Assembly (NCBI GenBank): GCA_023138875.1
Contig: JAGLOO010000054.1
Coordinates: forward strand, 1 to 54,452
Direction: 5' to 3'
Origin: Bacteroidales bacterium
GTDB lineage: Bacteria; Bacteroidota; Bacteroidia; Bacteroidales; GCA-2748055
DNA: 54,452 bases
Of the stretch, positions 19,601 through 27,834 are shown in pieces (position 1 is the stretch's first letter; each line of letters starts with the position of its first letter). The translations under genes and the position numbers were made by a program. Under the pieces are notes generated by a model. The model searched no databases. It was not told where the DNA came from and saw nothing but the letters and a program-made list of their open reading frames with translations.

Positions 19601-20495
19601 GCAGGATCCGATAACCCACGAAGAAATCCCCTGGAAGTACACACGTTATTATGGATGCAACTATAATATTGGCAGTGAGAACTTACTTTCTTTCCGGTCA
19701 GGGGCGGCAGGTTTTTATGATTTAAAAACAAATGGGGGAACAGGAAATTTCGGTGGTTTTAAATCGGGTTGTACCTCAAATCTTATTGCGGCAAACGGTG
19801 TTTTGAATGCTCCGGATTATACCCGTACCTGTGCATGTTCATACCAGAATCAAACATCGCTTTCTTTAATTCACATGCCCGGACTGGAATTTTGGACGCA
19901 TAATAGCTTTTTATGGTCGGGGAAGCCTGTAAAACAGGTTGGGATTAACTTTGGAGCTCCCGGCGACAGAATGGCGGAGAATAACACATTATGGCTCGAT
20001 TATCCCAGCGAAGGAGGTGACAGCCCTGATATTCCGGTTAAAGTGAATTTTGTGACCTCAGATACAAGCGCCGCAAAAACTTATGTTTCGTCAGTATTTC
20101 AGGAAAGTGCAGATCAGGCAGGATATTTCCGTTCAAATTCATATGGAATAAAAACAAAAGAATATTCGTGGGTAAGCGCTTCAGGCGTTTCAGGTTTTTC
20201 TGAAATTGAGATTACCCTGGCAAAAGAACCAATGAGAAATACCACTTACACTGTAAAACTCTTTTTTGCCGAAACGGCAAACCTGGAATCCAGTGACCGT
20301 GTATTTGATATTAGAATTCAAGAAAAACCAGTGCTTAGTAACTTCGATATTGTAAAAGAGGCCGCAGGTGCAAAGAAACTAATTGTGAAATCTTTTAAAG
20401 GAATTAAGGTTAAGGATAGGTTGATAATCCAATGCAAATCTTCAAGCCCGGGAAAACCATCCTTGTTAAACGGTATTGAAGTGATAATGGAATGA
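16695..20495 (+). CDS. Giant PQQ-type propeller protein with embedded methyltransferase-like domain and malectin-like C-terminus
   Basis: A 1266-residue secreted protein with a signal peptide (about 1-23, ending IFAYDWPMWR). Residues about 24-415 form PQQ-type propeller blades. About 430-595 hold a Rossmann-like region resembling a SAM-dependent methyltransferase (LYFGPGKGDLLAA for motif I, IIAVEPDN for the acidic loop). A second propeller follows (about 600-1090, with TRTCACSYQNQTSL). A malectin-like carbohydrate-binding domain (about 1120-1266, TYTVKLFFAE, RVFDIRIQ) ends it. I recall this architecture from Planctomycetes and relatives. Last gene of the six-gene set, 40 bases after DUF4412. 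Whether the methyltransferase-like part is active outside the cytoplasm is doubtful. Confidence 0.85.
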   Translation: MKLSARKLLLCLIQVIISIQIFAYDWPMWRYDAGRTASSPEQLPAELYLQWTRHYSPREMVWDDPLNHDLMQYDKVFEPIVIGNTLYIGFNDQDKVVAINTDTGEETWTYYADGPVRLPMTFYNNNIYFTCDDGYLYCLSAQKGNLIWKFRGGPSERKIIGNKRLISSWPARGGVVIEDGIVYFAASIWPFMGTFIYAIEANSGNIIWKNDGTGSQFMQQPHGGAYAFAGVAPQGAMVISNDKLLVPGGRSVPACFDKNTGELLYYHLNQYNKTGGAFVCANNDYIINHSRDRNTNLYKLDDGTRVEKGSLEKYPALGEEQFYFSGNSITARNAKNPEIVEWILPVDASGDLIKAGSTLYAGGKNRITAVRLTTDGKPEVLWEISIDGEVGRLVAANGKIFAVTLDGKILAFSGQKVNPVDLFPSTGKIEISDITKQKAQKILAETGIKEGYSLYFGPGKGDLLAAITLVSDLNIIAVEPDNSNILELRKRFDKMGIKASNVAFIQGTPETIDFAPYFSSLTIIEDLSNYPSEPENILLEKIYEVTRPFGGKIWIEGPVDKLAEYSELINGGVYEGLKIEKGNVSKLLLTRSGAPKGSSNWTHQYGSMANTIKSDDELVKLPLGILWFGGSSNMDVLPRHGHGPPEQIMNGKLIIEGMNSISARDVYTGRVIWKTEFTGLGTFGTYYNESYADDPLNPFYNQEHIPGANSRGTNYIVTPDLVYVVQGITLHVLDIETGEIIKSVRMPDRLRWGYIGVSGDNLVAGAHFVKYSVLLMTKLKNKEEWAGYAEAILSNDNRTGGMYNYDQSASAYLIVMDRHTFDEKWRAKSNNGFIHNAIVSDGKTLYYLDKMPAAITSLLERRGISLEEDYTLAALDIETGDTLWQKTGNVFGSWLGYSAGHNVLLQATRPSHDMLAGELGERMIAYHADDGKVIWDKEIQYYNPPILHGDRIIDESSAYSLLTGDQIQRQDPITHEEIPWKYTRYYGCNYNIGSENLLSFRSGAAGFYDLKTNGGTGNFGGFKSGCTSNLIAANGVLNAPDYTRTCACSYQNQTSLSLIHMPGLEFWTHNSFLWSGKPVKQVGINFGAPGDRMAENNTLWLDYPSEGGDSPDIPVKVNFVTSDTSAAKTYVSSVFQESADQAGYFRSNSYGIKTKEYSWVSASGVSGFSEIEITLAKEPMRNTTYTVKLFFAETANLESSDRVFDIRIQEKPVLSNFDIVKEAAGAKKLIVKSFKGIKVKDRLIIQCKSSSPGKPSLLNGIEVIME

Positions 20496-20543
20496 AAAAC
20501 GATTTGGATTCTGTACCTTAGTATATAAGTAATACTGAAGGCT

Positions 20544-21200
20544 ATGCGACAATTCATCCCAACAGCTATCCGGTACGGATATGTATTCGCTGTACTGGTA
20601 ATTTCTTGTATCTCCCTTGATGCCCAGGATTATCAAATGTTTTATTCAGACAGAATCTCCTATTATGAGAATCCTGAGAATGAGGTCAAGTGCATCCGGA
20701 TTGATTCGATTGAACCGGGAAGAGATTCCATCGTTTTCCCATTTTCAAATATCCAGTTCATTGACTATAATTGTGCCTCTCCATATGGAGCATCCTGGAT
20801 AGGTGAAATGGTTGTGGTTCGAGCTATCGGCGAACATCTCTTTCAAAATAAATATGGCGATACAATAACCATTTATACCAGGCACCCGCTGAACATGCCC
20901 TGGAGAATTTACCAGGATGATGAGGTGGTCATCAATGCTCAGATCACTCAGCATGATACTTCCAGCTTCCTCGGTCTTGTTGATTCAGTCAAAACCATTG
21001 GATTCCAGGTATATGATAAGTTTGAGAATCAGATTAGTCACTCGCTTAATAACAAGACAATTCTTATTAGCAAGCACTATGGTGTGGTTAGGGTTTTGAA
21101 TTTCTACCAGTTTCCCGACTATGATCAATTGAATTATGGATATAAGGATGACAGGTTAACTGAGCTGGACCTGGTTGGATCCAGGGCCATCGCCAAATAG
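20544..21200 (+). CDS. Secreted hypothetical protein, probably a truncated T9SS cargo
   Basis: A 218-residue protein with an N-terminal hydrophobic signal (about 12-27, VFAVLVISCISLDAQ). The body contains NKTILISKHYGVVRVLNFYQFP and ELDLVG, which resembles the N-terminal region of larger Bacteroidota secreted proteins that usually continue with a further domain and a C-terminal T9SS sorting tag. Here the frame stops at 21200 with no sorting domain. The gene may be a 3'-truncated remnant or a short stand-alone form; the first seems likelier. Function unknown. Confidence 0.55.
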   Translation: MRQFIPTAIRYGYVFAVLVISCISLDAQDYQMFYSDRISYYENPENEVKCIRIDSIEPGRDSIVFPFSNIQFIDYNCASPYGASWIGEMVVVRAIGEHLFQNKYGDTITIYTRHPLNMPWRIYQDDEVVINAQITQHDTSSFLGLVDSVKTIGFQVYDKFENQISHSLNNKTILISKHYGVVRVLNFYQFPDYDQLNYGYKDDRLTELDLVGSRAIAK

Positions 21201-21235
21201 CATGATGTCAATATAAGGATCCATAGCACCTAGCC

Positions 21236-21264
21236 ACTTCTCTATGTCCCTGCAATAGAGAAGT
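21236..21264. terminator. Inverted repeat after the 20544-21200 gene, possible weak terminator
   Basis: ACTTCTCTAT (21236-21245) pairs perfectly with ATAGAGAAGT (21255-21264) around a 9-base loop. No strong T-run follows on either strand, so as an intrinsic terminator it would be weak. It lies 35 bases after the stop codon of the upstream gene and before the promoter of the metalloprotease gene. Confidence 0.4.
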
Positions 21265-21309
21265 ATATGAACTTAACAATTTAGCCAAAAAAAATAGATA
21301 GTGTTGGAA

Positions 21310-21340
21310 TTGACATCCGGAGTTCTATACTATAACTTTG
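21310..21340 (+). promoter_or_regulatory. Bacteroidota-type promoter of the T9SS metalloprotease gene
   Basis: TTG (21310-21312) and TAACTTTG (21333-21340) are separated by 20 bases and fit the Bacteroidota housekeeping consensus. The expected transcription start, about 21347, lies upstream of the ATG at 21361 but downstream of the GTG at 21301. This decides the start: the GTG would be outside the transcript. Confidence 0.6.
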
Positions 21341-21360
21341 TATATATCTCTAATTCTATC

Positions 21361-24300
21361 ATGAAACCAACGCGTTCATTATCTGAAGTTCTGAAGAATA
21401 CCGGAATGTTATTTTTAGTATCACTTACAACTTTATCAGGTATTAATGTTGCTTCTGCCCAGGAATTAGATCAAAAGTATGATGATATTGTGGATACAAT
21501 ACCAAAACCTCTGATTACAAACCAATCTTCACAAAATGGCGATACCAAATATGTAAGAATAATTTATCTGATACCTGCTGACAGTATTGAAAAACCTGAA
21601 TATATACTTGGTTTGGAAAATGCAGCCAGGCATTTACAAATGTGGTACTACAATGCATTGGGGCAAAACAAAACATTTGCCTTACATGATCCCATTGTTG
21701 AAGTATATCAAACTTCTCATGAGGCACTTTGGTATTCTACCAATCCAAATGGAAGTACATTTTTACAGTTTTGGCGTAATGTATTACAAGATGGATTTTT
21801 GTATACAGAAGGAAGGTATAATGATCCAAATAATAGATGGGTTTATTATATAGATGCAAATTGTGGATGTGATCAGTGTGGAGGATGTGGAGGGTCCGGC
21901 TTAGTGGTTATCGGCGCAAATGACTTAAAGGGATTGGTCGGCTATGAAATTGATAAGAGTTGTCCAAATGTAGTTCACTCATATAAATCCTGCAGGTACG
22001 TTGGAGGAATGGGGCATGAACTTGGGCATGCCCTTGGACTTCCTCATCCACCGGAATGTGATGAGGATTTTCCAACTTGCTGGGATCATGATCTTATGAT
22101 GTATGGTTACATTACATATCCTGATGCTTATTTTAACGAATCCGATAAAACAAGATTAAGCAATAGTCCTTTCATCCGGAATATTGATATAGAAGGCCTG
22201 TATTATCCAAGCAGTTGTATGGAACTGAATGATACCTGTAATTTTAGTACCCAATCTGAAAAATCTGTTTTTTGTGGAGATAGTATTTTGCTGGAAGGCA
22301 AATATCAAAAAACATCCGGTATTTACTATGATACTTTAAATTCGGTAGCAGGTTGTGATACCATAATAATAACTTATCTGTCCATAATAAATCCTCCTGC
22401 TGATGCTGAAGATGTATGGATATGTGAAGGAGAACCTGTGCCCGATTTAATAGCAATCGGTGAAAATATTCAGTGGTATGATGATGTTGATTTATCCAAT
22501 TTAATTCATTCCGGGGATACATTGAAAACAGGGCATACTGAAATAGGTACTTATACTTTTTATGTTACACAGACCATTTTGGGATGTAACAGAAGCTCAC
22601 CCGTAGCAGTTACTTTAACAATAAGTCCTGTCCCACTCTCCCCAACTACTGAAGACACTGTAACTTGTGAAGGAGAATACATTGATTATTTAGTAGCTGA
22701 TGGTGATAATATCACATGGTATAGTGACGCAGAACTAACTGATTCTATTTGGACTGGAAATAATTTTTATGTTGGAGATTATCCAACTGAACTGGGGAAA
22801 AATATATTTTATGTTACTCAAAAAATATATAATTGTGAGAGCCTTCCTGACACGGTTATATTTACAATCAATCCCACACCTCAAGCACCTATTACTGAAG
22901 ATGTTACAATTTGTAATGATGATTCTAGTTCAATTTTAATAGCTAAGGGTGAAAACATAACCTGGTATCGTGACTCTGATAGTGCTTTTATTGATTCGCG
23001 CGATGGGCAGGAATACAGAGCAGTAAAGATAGGTAATCAAGTATGGATGGCTGAAAATTTAAACTATTATACATCTTCAGGTTCATGGTATTATAATAAT
23101 GACAGCATTTTATATGCTGGCATTTATGGAAGGTTGTATGATTTTTCTACATCCAAGAACATCTGCCCATCAGAATGGCACCTGCCAAGTGATTCTGAAT
23201 GGCAGGAGATGATTGATTACCTTGGAGGGGACAGTATTGCAGCTGGAAAATTAAAAGAACAGGGAGATGACCACTGGGTGGCTCCAAATACTGATGCAAC
23301 AAACCTGAGTGGATTTACTGCTTTACCAGCTGGTTATAAGCTATATGATACATTTTTCAATCTTGGAGAAGGAACATATTATTGGTCAAGCAGATCCTAC
23401 TGGCAAATAGCATATATCTATAAGCTCACTTATAATAGCTCCGAAATAACACAAATAGTGTTTTATGCAAATGATCAGGGTGCCAGTGTTCGTTGTATTA
23501 AAGATAATGTTTATGAAATTGCAGATTTCGGAGATACACTTACTTTATCAAATGCTCAAATAGGATCATATCACTTTTATGCTGCCCAAACCATTTCGAA
23601 TTGCGAAAGTCCGCTTGATACGGTTACCCTGACCATTAATCCTATCCCAACAGCCCCTTTAGTTGATGATATAACGGTGTGTCAAGGGGAGGAAATACCT
23701 GATTTATCGGCCACAGGAGAGAATATTCAATGGTACACGGATTCCGAATTAACGACCCTGGTAAATTCGGGCAACAGCTACTCTACTGGAAAGGCACAAG
23801 CAGGAGTATACTCCTATTATGTAACCCAAACAGTGTTGAGCTGCCAGGGTCCGGCAGAATCTGTAAATCTCCAAATTCATTCATTACCATTTGTAGATCT
23901 TGGTAATGACACAACAATAAGTACAAACGATACCATGGTTTTGGATGCCGGGAATGATTTTGTAAACTATTCATGGAGTGATGGTTCAAGTGAACAAACA
24001 ATTACACTTCGTAATTTAAACGTTGGGGATTATGAATATTCTGTTTCTGTAACAAATATTGATGATTGTACAAATTCAGACACTGTTGTAATTCATGTGA
24101 TCTTACCTTCAACTTATTCGATTTCGAATGTATTAACGGATATCAATTTAGAAGTATTCCCTAATCCAACATCCGGATTTTTATATATTAAATCAAATTC
24201 AAATATTGAAACTGAGTTTACTTTGACTTTGATTGATATTTTAGGTAAAGTAGTGTACAAGAAAAAAATTGAAAGACTTGATTCAAACAATCAAATCAAA

Positions 24301-24390
24301 TTGAATTTATTACACCTCAAGACGGGTATCTATATTCTTAGAATCAATAACAGTAATTTAATTGAGATTGAAAAGATGGTTAAAAAATAA
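21361..24390 (+). CDS. T9SS-secreted zinc metalloprotease with Ig-like repeats and nested FISUMP domain
   Basis: A 1009-residue protein from the ATG at 21361, chosen because of the promoter at 21310-21340 and the signal peptide that follows (ends ASAQ). The peptidase domain has a complete zinc site HELGHALGLPH (His219, Glu220, His223, His229) with a downstream LMMYGY in the position of a Met-turn. Ig-like repeats of about 75 residues follow (each with ICEGEPVPDL or similar, then ITWY/IQWY and FYVTQT). One of them contains an inserted FISUMP domain (about 543-716). The end, from LEVFPNPTSGF, is a T9SS type A sorting domain, so the protein should be exported and surface attached or released. 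Confidence 0.88.
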   Translation: MKPTRSLSEVLKNTGMLFLVSLTTLSGINVASAQELDQKYDDIVDTIPKPLITNQSSQNGDTKYVRIIYLIPADSIEKPEYILGLENAARHLQMWYYNALGQNKTFALHDPIVEVYQTSHEALWYSTNPNGSTFLQFWRNVLQDGFLYTEGRYNDPNNRWVYYIDANCGCDQCGGCGGSGLVVIGANDLKGLVGYEIDKSCPNVVHSYKSCRYVGGMGHELGHALGLPHPPECDEDFPTCWDHDLMMYGYITYPDAYFNESDKTRLSNSPFIRNIDIEGLYYPSSCMELNDTCNFSTQSEKSVFCGDSILLEGKYQKTSGIYYDTLNSVAGCDTIIITYLSIINPPADAEDVWICEGEPVPDLIAIGENIQWYDDVDLSNLIHSGDTLKTGHTEIGTYTFYVTQTILGCNRSSPVAVTLTISPVPLSPTTEDTVTCEGEYIDYLVADGDNITWYSDAELTDSIWTGNNFYVGDYPTELGKNIFYVTQKIYNCESLPDTVIFTINPTPQAPITEDVTICNDDSSSILIAKGENITWYRDSDSAFIDSRDGQEYRAVKIGNQVWMAENLNYYTSSGSWYYNNDSILYAGIYGRLYDFSTSKNICPSEWHLPSDSEWQEMIDYLGGDSIAAGKLKEQGDDHWVAPNTDATNLSGFTALPAGYKLYDTFFNLGEGTYYWSSRSYWQIAYIYKLTYNSSEITQIVFYANDQGASVRCIKDNVYEIADFGDTLTLSNAQIGSYHFYAAQTISNCESPLDTVTLTINPIPTAPLVDDITVCQGEEIPDLSATGENIQWYTDSELTTLVNSGNSYSTGKAQAGVYSYYVTQTVLSCQGPAESVNLQIHSLPFVDLGNDTTISTNDTMVLDAGNDFVNYSWSDGSSEQTITLRNLNVGDYEYSVSVTNIDDCTNSDTVVIHVILPSTYSISNVLTDINLEVFPNPTSGFLYIKSNSNIETEFTLTLIDILGKVVYKKKIERLDSNNQIKLNLLHLKTGIYILRINNSNLIEIEKMVKK

Positions 24391-24500
24391 TAAGGTCAAA
24401 TGACCACCGGACTTTCCTGTCTTACTTCAACTTCCATCCAGACGCAGCTAAAGAGGAAATTAAAGCACTAAATAATTCAATTATTAATTGAAGCTTATTA

Positions 24501-25770
24501 ATGAAAAAACTAAAAAACATCAGAAAATTCATTGCCGTCTCATCCATTGGGATTTTGGCATATGGTTGTCAACCAACAACAGAACCTAACCAGTAAGTTC
24601 AGAGTCTGGAAACTGACTGGGAGTACCAAATGGCCTACCAAAGAGGTGTAGAAGCTGTAAACTGGGCCATGCCTGCAGTAAGTATGATCAGTATGCGCAA
24701 GGCTAATTTCAGTTTGGGCGGAGGATACGATGCAGTTTACTGGCTTTCTAAACCTCCAGTTCCTTCAATAGAGGCAATAACACCCAACAATCAAACACCA
24801 TATGCAACGATATTTATAAGCACCAAGAATGGCCCGGTCGTACTTGATATACCGCCAGCTTCTGAACGAACAGCTATTTTTGGCAGTGCCACCGATAGGT
24901 GATGCAAGCTTTGGCGAAGCGGCGGAGTATTCGAAGAATATCAATGCCTATCCCCTTAGTCAGGCCGATAATCCACCCAAGGGTAACTACATAGATATGG
25001 CGGGTAAGCATGTGCCGACTTTGCCTGTCTATGACTTGAGCTTCTTTGAAAGTATCACCGAACTCCTGAATGAAGAGCCTCTGCTTGAGCGCGACAAAGT
25101 GATGGGAGGCATGCTGGCATCCATTGGTATTGAAAAGGGCAAGTCTTTTGCACCTGAAGGCAAAATTAGACAGGCATTGGAAAAGGCAGCAAAGGATGGT
25201 TACGACTACCTGGAATATATGTTCGAAACGCCTGGATATTCGTCCGAAATATACTGGCCTGAACGAAAATGGTTGGGGGTAAGGATTCCCTCGAAGGAAG
25301 GTTTTGTTTATGATGAAGGTGAATATTTACTGCTTGATGAAAGGGGAAGCCTTTTTCACTGGGCAACATTTGTTCCCCGGCACTTAGGTAAAGCATCTGC
25401 ATATATACTTGGTTTGCATGATACCAATGGTAAATTGCTATCCGGGAAGGAAAACTACAAGCTAAATGTACCGGCAAACGTACCAGCCAGGGATTTTTGG
25501 TCAATTATTGCCTACAGTAAAAAAACAAAGGCATTCATTTATAATGATCATGACAAAATGGGTATTTCATCATACGATAAGTCGGCCTTAAAAATAAATG
25601 AAGACGGTTCAGTGGATATCTACTTTGGCGAAACCCCACCTGAAGGATTAGAATCAAACTGGATTCCTACTGCCGGAGAAGACTTCTTCCTGCTATTCCG
25701 ATTTTATGGACCGGAAGAAGCCTATTTTGATAAGAGTTTTGTGTTGGCTGATGTGGAGAGGATACAATAA
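24501..25770 (+). pseudogene. DUF1254/DUF1214 lipoprotein, disrupted
   Basis: A start at 24501 gives a lipoprotein signal (lipobox AYGC), but a TAA at 24594 stops it after 31 codons. The same frame then continues with recognisable DUF1254 sequence (WEYQMAYQRGVEAVNW, GPVVLDIPPASE) to 24902. The remainder lies in another frame to 25770 and contains NAYPLSQADNPP, ERKWLG and a complete DUF1214 C-terminus (ARDFWSIIAY, DFFLLFRFYGPEE). Between GSATD and the second part about 50 residues usual for the family appear to be missing, so a deletion produced the frameshift. These two lesions make function very unlikely. Confidence 0.85.
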
Positions 25771-25945
25771 TTGCCCTCACCAGTCACATGAAGAGCATGT
25801 ACCTGTGCATAAAAACGAATATGACCCGTTGGTGCATGCATGGATATTTGATGTGCGAACAGGAGAACTCATTGATCTTAATTTTGACTTTCAGAAGAAG
25901 CTGAAAGATATTCAGGAAATATATAACCTGGGAATCACTGATTAG
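25771..25945 (+). pseudogene. Carbonic anhydrase-like C-terminal fragment
   Basis: About 57 codons without a credible start run to a TAG at 25943. The sequence LVHAWIFDVRTGELIDL followed by KLKDIQEIYNLGI looks like the C-terminus of a beta-type carbonic anhydrase of the kind found in Bacteroidota. The zinc-binding cysteine and histidine regions are missing. It directly follows the broken DUF1254 gene, so the junction is probably another deletion scar. Confidence 0.5.
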
Positions 25946-25999
25946 TTCTACACTATATAGCCTCAAGAAAATCAATTTCTTACTGTTGTTTAAATAGCT

Positions 26000-26007
26000 T
26001 ACTTTTG
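26000..26007 (+). promoter_or_regulatory. -7 element of the typA promoter
   Basis: TACTTTTG matches the Bacteroidota -7 consensus TAnnTTTG. No TTG lies at the usual 19-21 base spacing upstream. It places the transcription start near 26013 and so supports the ATG at 26035 over an upstream TTG at 26005, which overlaps the promoter element. Confidence 0.5.
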
Positions 26008-26034
26008 CGGACTTATTTTATAGTCAGTAAAGGA

Positions 26035-27834
26035 ATGGATTTAAGAAATATTGCCATCATCGCACATGTGGACCATGGAAAAACCACCATGGTCGACAGA
26101 ATTCTGCACCAGGTAAATCTTTTCAGGGATAACCAGGACATGGGGGATCTGATCCTGGATTCAAATGACCTGGAACGGGAGCGGGGCATCACCATTTTAT
26201 CAAAGAATGTATCAGTAAGGTATAAAGAAACAAAGATCAATATTATTGATACTCCCGGCCACTCCGATTTTGGGGGTGAAGTGGAGCGTGTCCTGAATAT
26301 GGCTGACGGGGTCCTGTTGCTTGTTGATGCTTTTGAGGGACCCATGCCACAAACCAGGTTTGTCCTCCAGAAAGCATTGGAACTGGGTAAAAAAGCGATC
26401 GTTGTCATCAATAAAGTTGACAAGCCCAACTGCAATCCTGAAGAGGCCAATGAGCTTGTATTTGAACTGATGTTTTCTCTTGATGCTTCTGAAGAGCAAC
26501 TGGATTACCCCACTGTTTACGGTTCATCAAAACAGGGCTGGATGGGACCCGATTGGAAAGCACCTGCCGAAGACATGGCCTACCTTCTGGATACCATCGT
26601 AGAGTATTTTGATCCACCGGAAGAGAATACCGGAACCCTCCAGTTGCAGATCAGCTCGTTGGATTACTCATCTTATACCGGTAGAATAGCTGTTGGCAAG
26701 GTGCATCGTGGAAGCATTAAGATGGGCGACCAGGTTTCCATTATGCAGCGAAACAGACTGATCCATAAATCAACAGTCAAAGAGCTCTACACCTTTGAAG
26801 GACTGGGTAAAGAAAAAACAAAAGAGGCAGTCCGCTCCGGTGAAATCGTTGCTGTACTGGGACTCGAGGACTTTGACATAGGTGATACCATTGCCGATCT
26901 TGAGGAGCCGGAAGCCTTGAAGCCTATCTCCATCGACGAGCCTTCCATGAGCATGCTTTTTACCATCAACAACTCCCCGTTTTTCGGCAAGGAGGGTAAA
27001 TATGTGACCTCGAGGCATGTTCGGGACAGGTTATTCAAAGAGACTGAAAAGAACCTGGCATTAAAGGTGGAAGAAGCAGATTCACCCGATCGGTTAAAAG
27101 TGTATGGCAGGGGCATCCTCCATTTGTCTATTCTTATCGAGACCATGCGAAGAGAGGGTTATGAACTTCAACTGGGACAACCAAAAGTGGTTATCAAAGA
27201 GATTGACGGGTTCAAACACGAGCCGGTGGAGCTGCTTTACATCAATGTATCTGAAGAGTTTTCGGGAAGGGTCATTGAAATCGTTACCGGGAGAAAAGGA
27301 GATATTCTGAACATTGAGAAAAAGGATGACCGGGTGAACCTGGAATTCAAAATAACGGCCAGGGGTTTGATAGGGCTTTCACAGCCCATATTGACAGCCA
27401 CCGAAGGGAATGCAGTGATTTCGCATCGGTTTTCCGGCTATGAGCCATGGAAAGGTGAACTGCAGCGCAAAAGGAACGGGGCACTGATAGCCATGGAAAC
27501 GGGCAATTCAATTGCATATTCCATCGATAAATTGCAGGACAGGGGAAAGTTCTTTATTGAGCCCAACGAACAGATCTATGCGGGTCAGGTGATTGGTGAG
27601 CATACCAAACAGGATGACCTGGTGATCAATGTAATCAAAACAAAAAAGCTCTCGAACATGCGGGCTTCCGGATCAGATGAAAAGGTGTCCATTGCACCCC
27701 CTGTCAAGTTCTCTCTTGAAGAAGCACTGGAATATGTGGGAGAGGATGAATATGTGGAAGTTACCCCTAAATCCATCCGCTTAAGAAAAATATTGCTCAA
27801 CGAGCATGACAGGAAAAGAGAGAAGAAATCTTAA
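26035..27834 (+). CDS. typA: Ribosome-associated GTPase TypA/BipA
   Basis: A 599-residue translational GTPase from the ATG at 26035, preceded by AAAGGA at a suitable distance. All GTPase motifs are present: G1 AHVDHGKTT, G2 region ERERGITI, G3 DTPGHSDF, G4 NKVDKPN, followed by EF-G-like domains and the BipA-specific C-terminus (ITARGLIGL, then RSGSDEK-like GSDEKVSIAPP). TypA binds the 70S ribosome and assists ribosome assembly and stress or cold responses. The last 4 bases overlap the convergent glycosyltransferase gene. Confidence 0.97.
   Translation: MDLRNIAIIAHVDHGKTTMVDRILHQVNLFRDNQDMGDLILDSNDLERERGITILSKNVSVRYKETKINIIDTPGHSDFGGEVERVLNMADGVLLLVDAFEGPMPQTRFVLQKALELGKKAIVVINKVDKPNCNPEEANELVFELMFSLDASEEQLDYPTVYGSSKQGWMGPDWKAPAEDMAYLLDTIVEYFDPPEENTGTLQLQISSLDYSSYTGRIAVGKVHRGSIKMGDQVSIMQRNRLIHKSTVKELYTFEGLGKEKTKEAVRSGEIVAVLGLEDFDIGDTIADLEEPEALKPISIDEPSMSMLFTINNSPFFGKEGKYVTSRHVRDRLFKETEKNLALKVEEADSPDRLKVYGRGILHLSILIETMRREGYELQLGQPKVVIKEIDGFKHEPVELLYINVSEEFSGRVIEIVTGRKGDILNIEKKDDRVNLEFKITARGLIGLSQPILTATEGNAVISHRFSGYEPWKGELQRKRNGALIAMETGNSIAYSIDKLQDRGKFFIEPNEQIYAGQVIGEHTKQDDLVINVIKTKKLSNMRASGSDEKVSIAPPVKFSLEEALEYVGEDEYVEVTPKSIRLRKILLNEHDRKREKKS

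Noticed and set aside
21301-21360. GTG start 60 bases upstream of the metalloprotease ATG
   Set aside because: The promoter at 21310-21340 lies between them, so the GTG would be outside the transcript; the signal peptide begins at the ATG.
24421-24481. FHPDAAKEEIKALNNSIIN reading before the DUF1254 pseudogene
   Set aside because: About 21 codons without a start or any known family; could be chance.
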